Of a DNA stretch of 6,324 nt, positions 4,043 through 6,324 are shown one piece after another; the stretch's first letter is position 1, and each line of letters starts with the position of its first letter. The stretch is from Planctomycetota bacterium (GTDB lineage: Bacteria > Planctomycetota > UBA8742 > SKZP01 > JAIOTL01). The notes beneath the pieces were generated by a model that was not told the origin of the DNA, did no database searches, and saw nothing but the letters and a program-made list of their open reading frames with translations. The translations under genes and the position numbers were made by a program. Where the stretch lies: NCBI GenBank assembly GCA_021106775.1, contig JAIOTL010000335.1, forward strand, positions 1 to 6,324, in the 5' to 3' direction.

Positions 4043-6324
4043 ATGAGTTCATATATCCATAGTTTTAAAGAAAGTACGAAATTTGATATTTCGAGTGTTG
4101 GGGGGAAAGGTGCTAACCTTATTGAACTGTCTAAAATCAAAGGGATAAAAGTACCAGAAGGTTTTTGTGTCACTACAGAAGCATACAAAAAAGTATTCGA
4201 GAAAAATGTTAAACTAAACTCATTATTAGATCAACTCTCAAATCTAAAGAAAATTGAAAAGGATAAAATCAAGACAATCAGTTATCAAATTCAGGGAGTC
4301 ATTGAGGATGCAATAATCCCTCAAGACATCAATGAAACAATTACAGCTGAACTTAGAATACATGGTGAGAATCATTCATACGCAGTGCGTTCTAGTGCTA
4401 CAGCAGAAGACCTGCCAACAGCTTCCTTTGCAGGTCAGCACGATACGTACTTAAATATCATAGGAAAAGAATCAATTCAAAAACACATTAGCAAATGCTG
4501 GGCTTCATTATTTACTGAACGTGCTGTAACTTATAGAATACAAAATAACTTTGATCATAGAGAAGTATTTTTAGCTGTAGTCATCCAACGTATGGTTATT
4601 CCAAAATCATCAGGTATCATGTTCACAGCCGATCCTGTTACATCGAACCGGAAAGTTATATCTATAGATGCAAGCTATGGTCTTGGTGAAGCTTTGGTAT
4701 CAGGGCTAGTGAATCCGGACATTTATAAGGTACGAGAAAGAGCAATAATAAATAAAAACATTGCCATTAAGAATATAGCTATATATGCACTGGAAGATGG
4801 AGGTACAGAAGAACGAAAAATTCAATCAGATCTTATAAATAAGCAGACTCTAGCAGATGAACAAATTCTAAGACTGGAACAAATGGGAAGACAAATTGAG
4901 ACTTTTTTCTCTTACCCACAAGATATTGAATGGTGCCTTCTTGATGATGAATTCTATATCGTTCAAAGCCGTCCCATCACCACGTTATATCCTGTTCCAG
5001 AAATCAATGATAATCGTGTATTTTTATCATCAGGACATATGCAGATGATGACAGATCCGATCAAACCATTGGGTATGTACTTTTTCAAATCTGTTCTTGG
5101 AGGTCCTCCTTCACAAGAAATAGGCGGGAGATTGTATGTTGATATTACTCATGACTTAGCAACTCCACTCGGTAGATTAATAGCGAAGAGTATAATAAGT
5201 ATGTTTGGAGATACTTTAATTACAAACTCTATCACCAAAATTATTAAAGATAAGAAACTAATAGGTTCACTGTCTAAAGGAAAAGATAAAGTTTTCAAGC
5301 TGGAAAATAATAGTGGAGTAGTATCTATAATGCTTAATGCCTATAAAATATTTAAGAAAAATGATCGTAATATTATAAAAAATCTAATAGCTAAAGAAGA
5401 TAATTCCATAGAAAAAATGAAAAAGGAAATTGAAAAACTATCTGGCAATGAAGTCTTTGATTACATTTGTAAAGATCATGCTAATAGGAGACAGAAACTT
5501 GCTACGCCCCTTAGTGCAGGAGCTCTTACAGCTGTTTTATTATCAGAAAGATGGTTCAGCAAAAAAATTGAGAAATGGTTAGGAATAAAAAATGCTGCAG
5601 ATACTTTTCTTATGTCAATACCAAATAGTCTCACCTTCGAAACTGGATTTGGTCTTTTAGACGTAGCAGATACTATAAGAGACTATCCTGAAATCGCTGA
5701 TTATCTAAATAACCCAAATAATGAAACTTTTTTTGAGGATATAGCTAAATTTGATGGCGGAGAATCTGTTTGTAAATCGATTAAGAGTTATTTATCAAAA
5801 TACGGAATGAGATGTTCAGGAGATATTGATATAACTGTCCCTCGGTGGAGTGAAAAGCCAACAGAAATAGTCCCAATCATTTTAAGCAATATCAAGAATT
5901 TTGGACCAAATGCATCAAAACTTATTTTTGATCAAGGAATAACTGAATCTAAAAGTAGAATAGAAGAACTTGCTGTTAAAGTCGAAAAGCTACCAGGAGG
6001 TAGGAAAAAGGCTAAGAAAGTAAGAAGAATTGCAAGCTTAATACGTAATTATATTGGCTATCGTGAATATCCAAAGTTCTCATACATGAAAAGATATTTC
6101 ATTTATAAGCAAGCAATGCTGAAAGAAGCTGTAAAGCTTCTTGACAAAGGAGTTATAAAAGAAATTGAAGATGTTTACTACCTTTATTTCGATGAGTTTA
6201 AGGAAGTTTTTAGCACAGGTAAACTGGATTACAGGATTATAGAAAGAAGAAAAGAAGACTTTAAAACATTTGAGAAATTGACACCTCCACGGATCATGAC
6301 TTCCGAAGGTGAAATTATTAGCAG
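4043..6324 (+). CDS. Rifampicin phosphotransferase / PEP-synthase-like dikinase, 3' partial
   Basis: The frame opens at ATG 4043, five bases after GAGGGG, and stays open for 760 codons to the window edge. Family members have about 870 residues. These enzymes use ATP to phosphorylate a catalytic histidine, then pass the phosphate to the substrate (rifamycin in RPH). Residues 1-313 are an ATP-grasp domain: VGGKGANL with K22, AVRSSATAED with R116, SGIMFTADPVTSNRKV at 190-205, SYGLGEALVSGLVNPD at 211-226, and DIEW...IVQSRPIT with E296, Q308 and R310. These lie one residue before the positions I recall for Listeria RPH. Residues from about 325 on form the helical middle (RIF-type) domain, with GLLDVADTIRDYPEI, KYGMRCSGDIDIT, YREYPKF, EDVYYL and LTPPRIMTSEGEI, typical of RPH. 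The swivelling phosphohistidine domain is outside the window. It follows tetR by 38 bp under the same promoter. Database names vary (PEP synthase or RPH); the colinear middle domain favours RPH-like over true PpsA, but the substrate is not proven. Confidence 0.88.
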   Translation, partial: MSSYIHSFKESTKFDISSVGGKGANLIELSKIKGIKVPEGFCVTTEAYKKVFEKNVKLNSLLDQLSNLKKIEKDKIKTISYQIQGVIEDAIIPQDINETITAELRIHGENHSYAVRSSATAEDLPTASFAGQHDTYLNIIGKESIQKHISKCWASLFTERAVTYRIQNNFDHREVFLAVVIQRMVIPKSSGIMFTADPVTSNRKVISIDASYGLGEALVSGLVNPDIYKVRERAIINKNIAIKNIAIYALEDGGTEERKIQSDLINKQTLADEQILRLEQMGRQIETFFSYPQDIEWCLLDDEFYIVQSRPITTLYPVPEINDNRVFLSSGHMQMMTDPIKPLGMYFFKSVLGGPPSQEIGGRLYVDITHDLATPLGRLIAKSIISMFGDTLITNSITKIIKDKKLIGSLSKGKDKVFKLENNSGVVSIMLNAYKIFKKNDRNIIKNLIAKEDNSIEKMKKEIEKLSGNEVFDYICKDHANRRQKLATPLSAGALTAVLLSERWFSKKIEKWLGIKNAADTFLMSIPNSLTFETGFGLLDVADTIRDYPEIADYLNNPNNETFFEDIAKFDGGESVCKSIKSYLSKYGMRCSGDIDITVPRWSEKPTEIVPIILSNIKNFGPNASKLIFDQGITESKSRIEELAVKVEKLPGGRKKAKKVRRIASLIRNYIGYREYPKFSYMKRYFIYKQAMLKEAVKLLDKGVIKEIEDVYYLYFDEFKEVFSTGKLDYRIIERRKEDFKTFEKLTPPRIMTSEGEIIS

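Noticed and set aside
1..6324. CRISPR array, tRNA, rRNA or intact insertion sequence
   Set aside because: No regularly spaced direct repeats, no cloverleaf or ribosomal RNA segments and no transposase motifs were seen on reading the sequence.

Overview
The window looks like a piece of an AT-rich Gram-negative bacterial chromosome. The evidence is an RND-type tripartite-efflux inner-membrane pump, a lipoprotein with a classical lipobox, and an A/T-heavy composition throughout. A promoter with near-consensus sigma70 boxes (TTGACC and TATAAT) argues mildly against Bacteroidota, which usually use different promoter boxes. The phylum cannot be fixed from this sequence.

Left part (1-1960): the 3' half of a heavy-metal-type RND efflux pump gene (CusA/CzcA-like) enters from the left. 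An in-frame TAG interrupts it at 1524-1526, yet clearly homologous coding sequence continues in the same frame to a second TAG at 1704-1706. Seventeen bases later, behind a strong AGGAGG site, lies a 78-residue lipoprotein. It carries the cysteine spacing of a TRASH-type metal-binding domain and a His-rich tail. The two look like one metal-efflux operon, whose pump is broken here or read through.

Middle part (about 1961-3290): no intact gene is apparent. It holds a decayed class I (DhnA/FbaB-type) fructose-bisphosphate aldolase with nonsense codons, frameshifts and a large internal deletion that removes the Schiff-base lysine region. It also holds one copy of a dispersed ATTCYCGC-GAAA-GCGGGAAT palindrome and a minus-strand open frame that looks like the tail of a lost gene.

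Right part (3292-6324): a compact regulated operon. A sigma70-like promoter is bracketed by a perfect 13-bp inverted repeat (3293-3305 and 3325-3337), most simply two TetR-type operator sites. It drives a TTG-initiated TetR-family regulator. After a 38-bp gap comes a gene open to the right edge whose product matches the rifampicin phosphotransferase (RPH)/PEP-synthase-like dikinase family. The ATP-grasp domain and most of the middle RIF-type domain are present. The C-terminal phosphohistidine domain lies beyond the window. The likely logic is a self-repressing TetR regulator that senses a small molecule and releases both genes, but the true substrate (rifamycin, pyruvate or other) cannot be read from this sequence.
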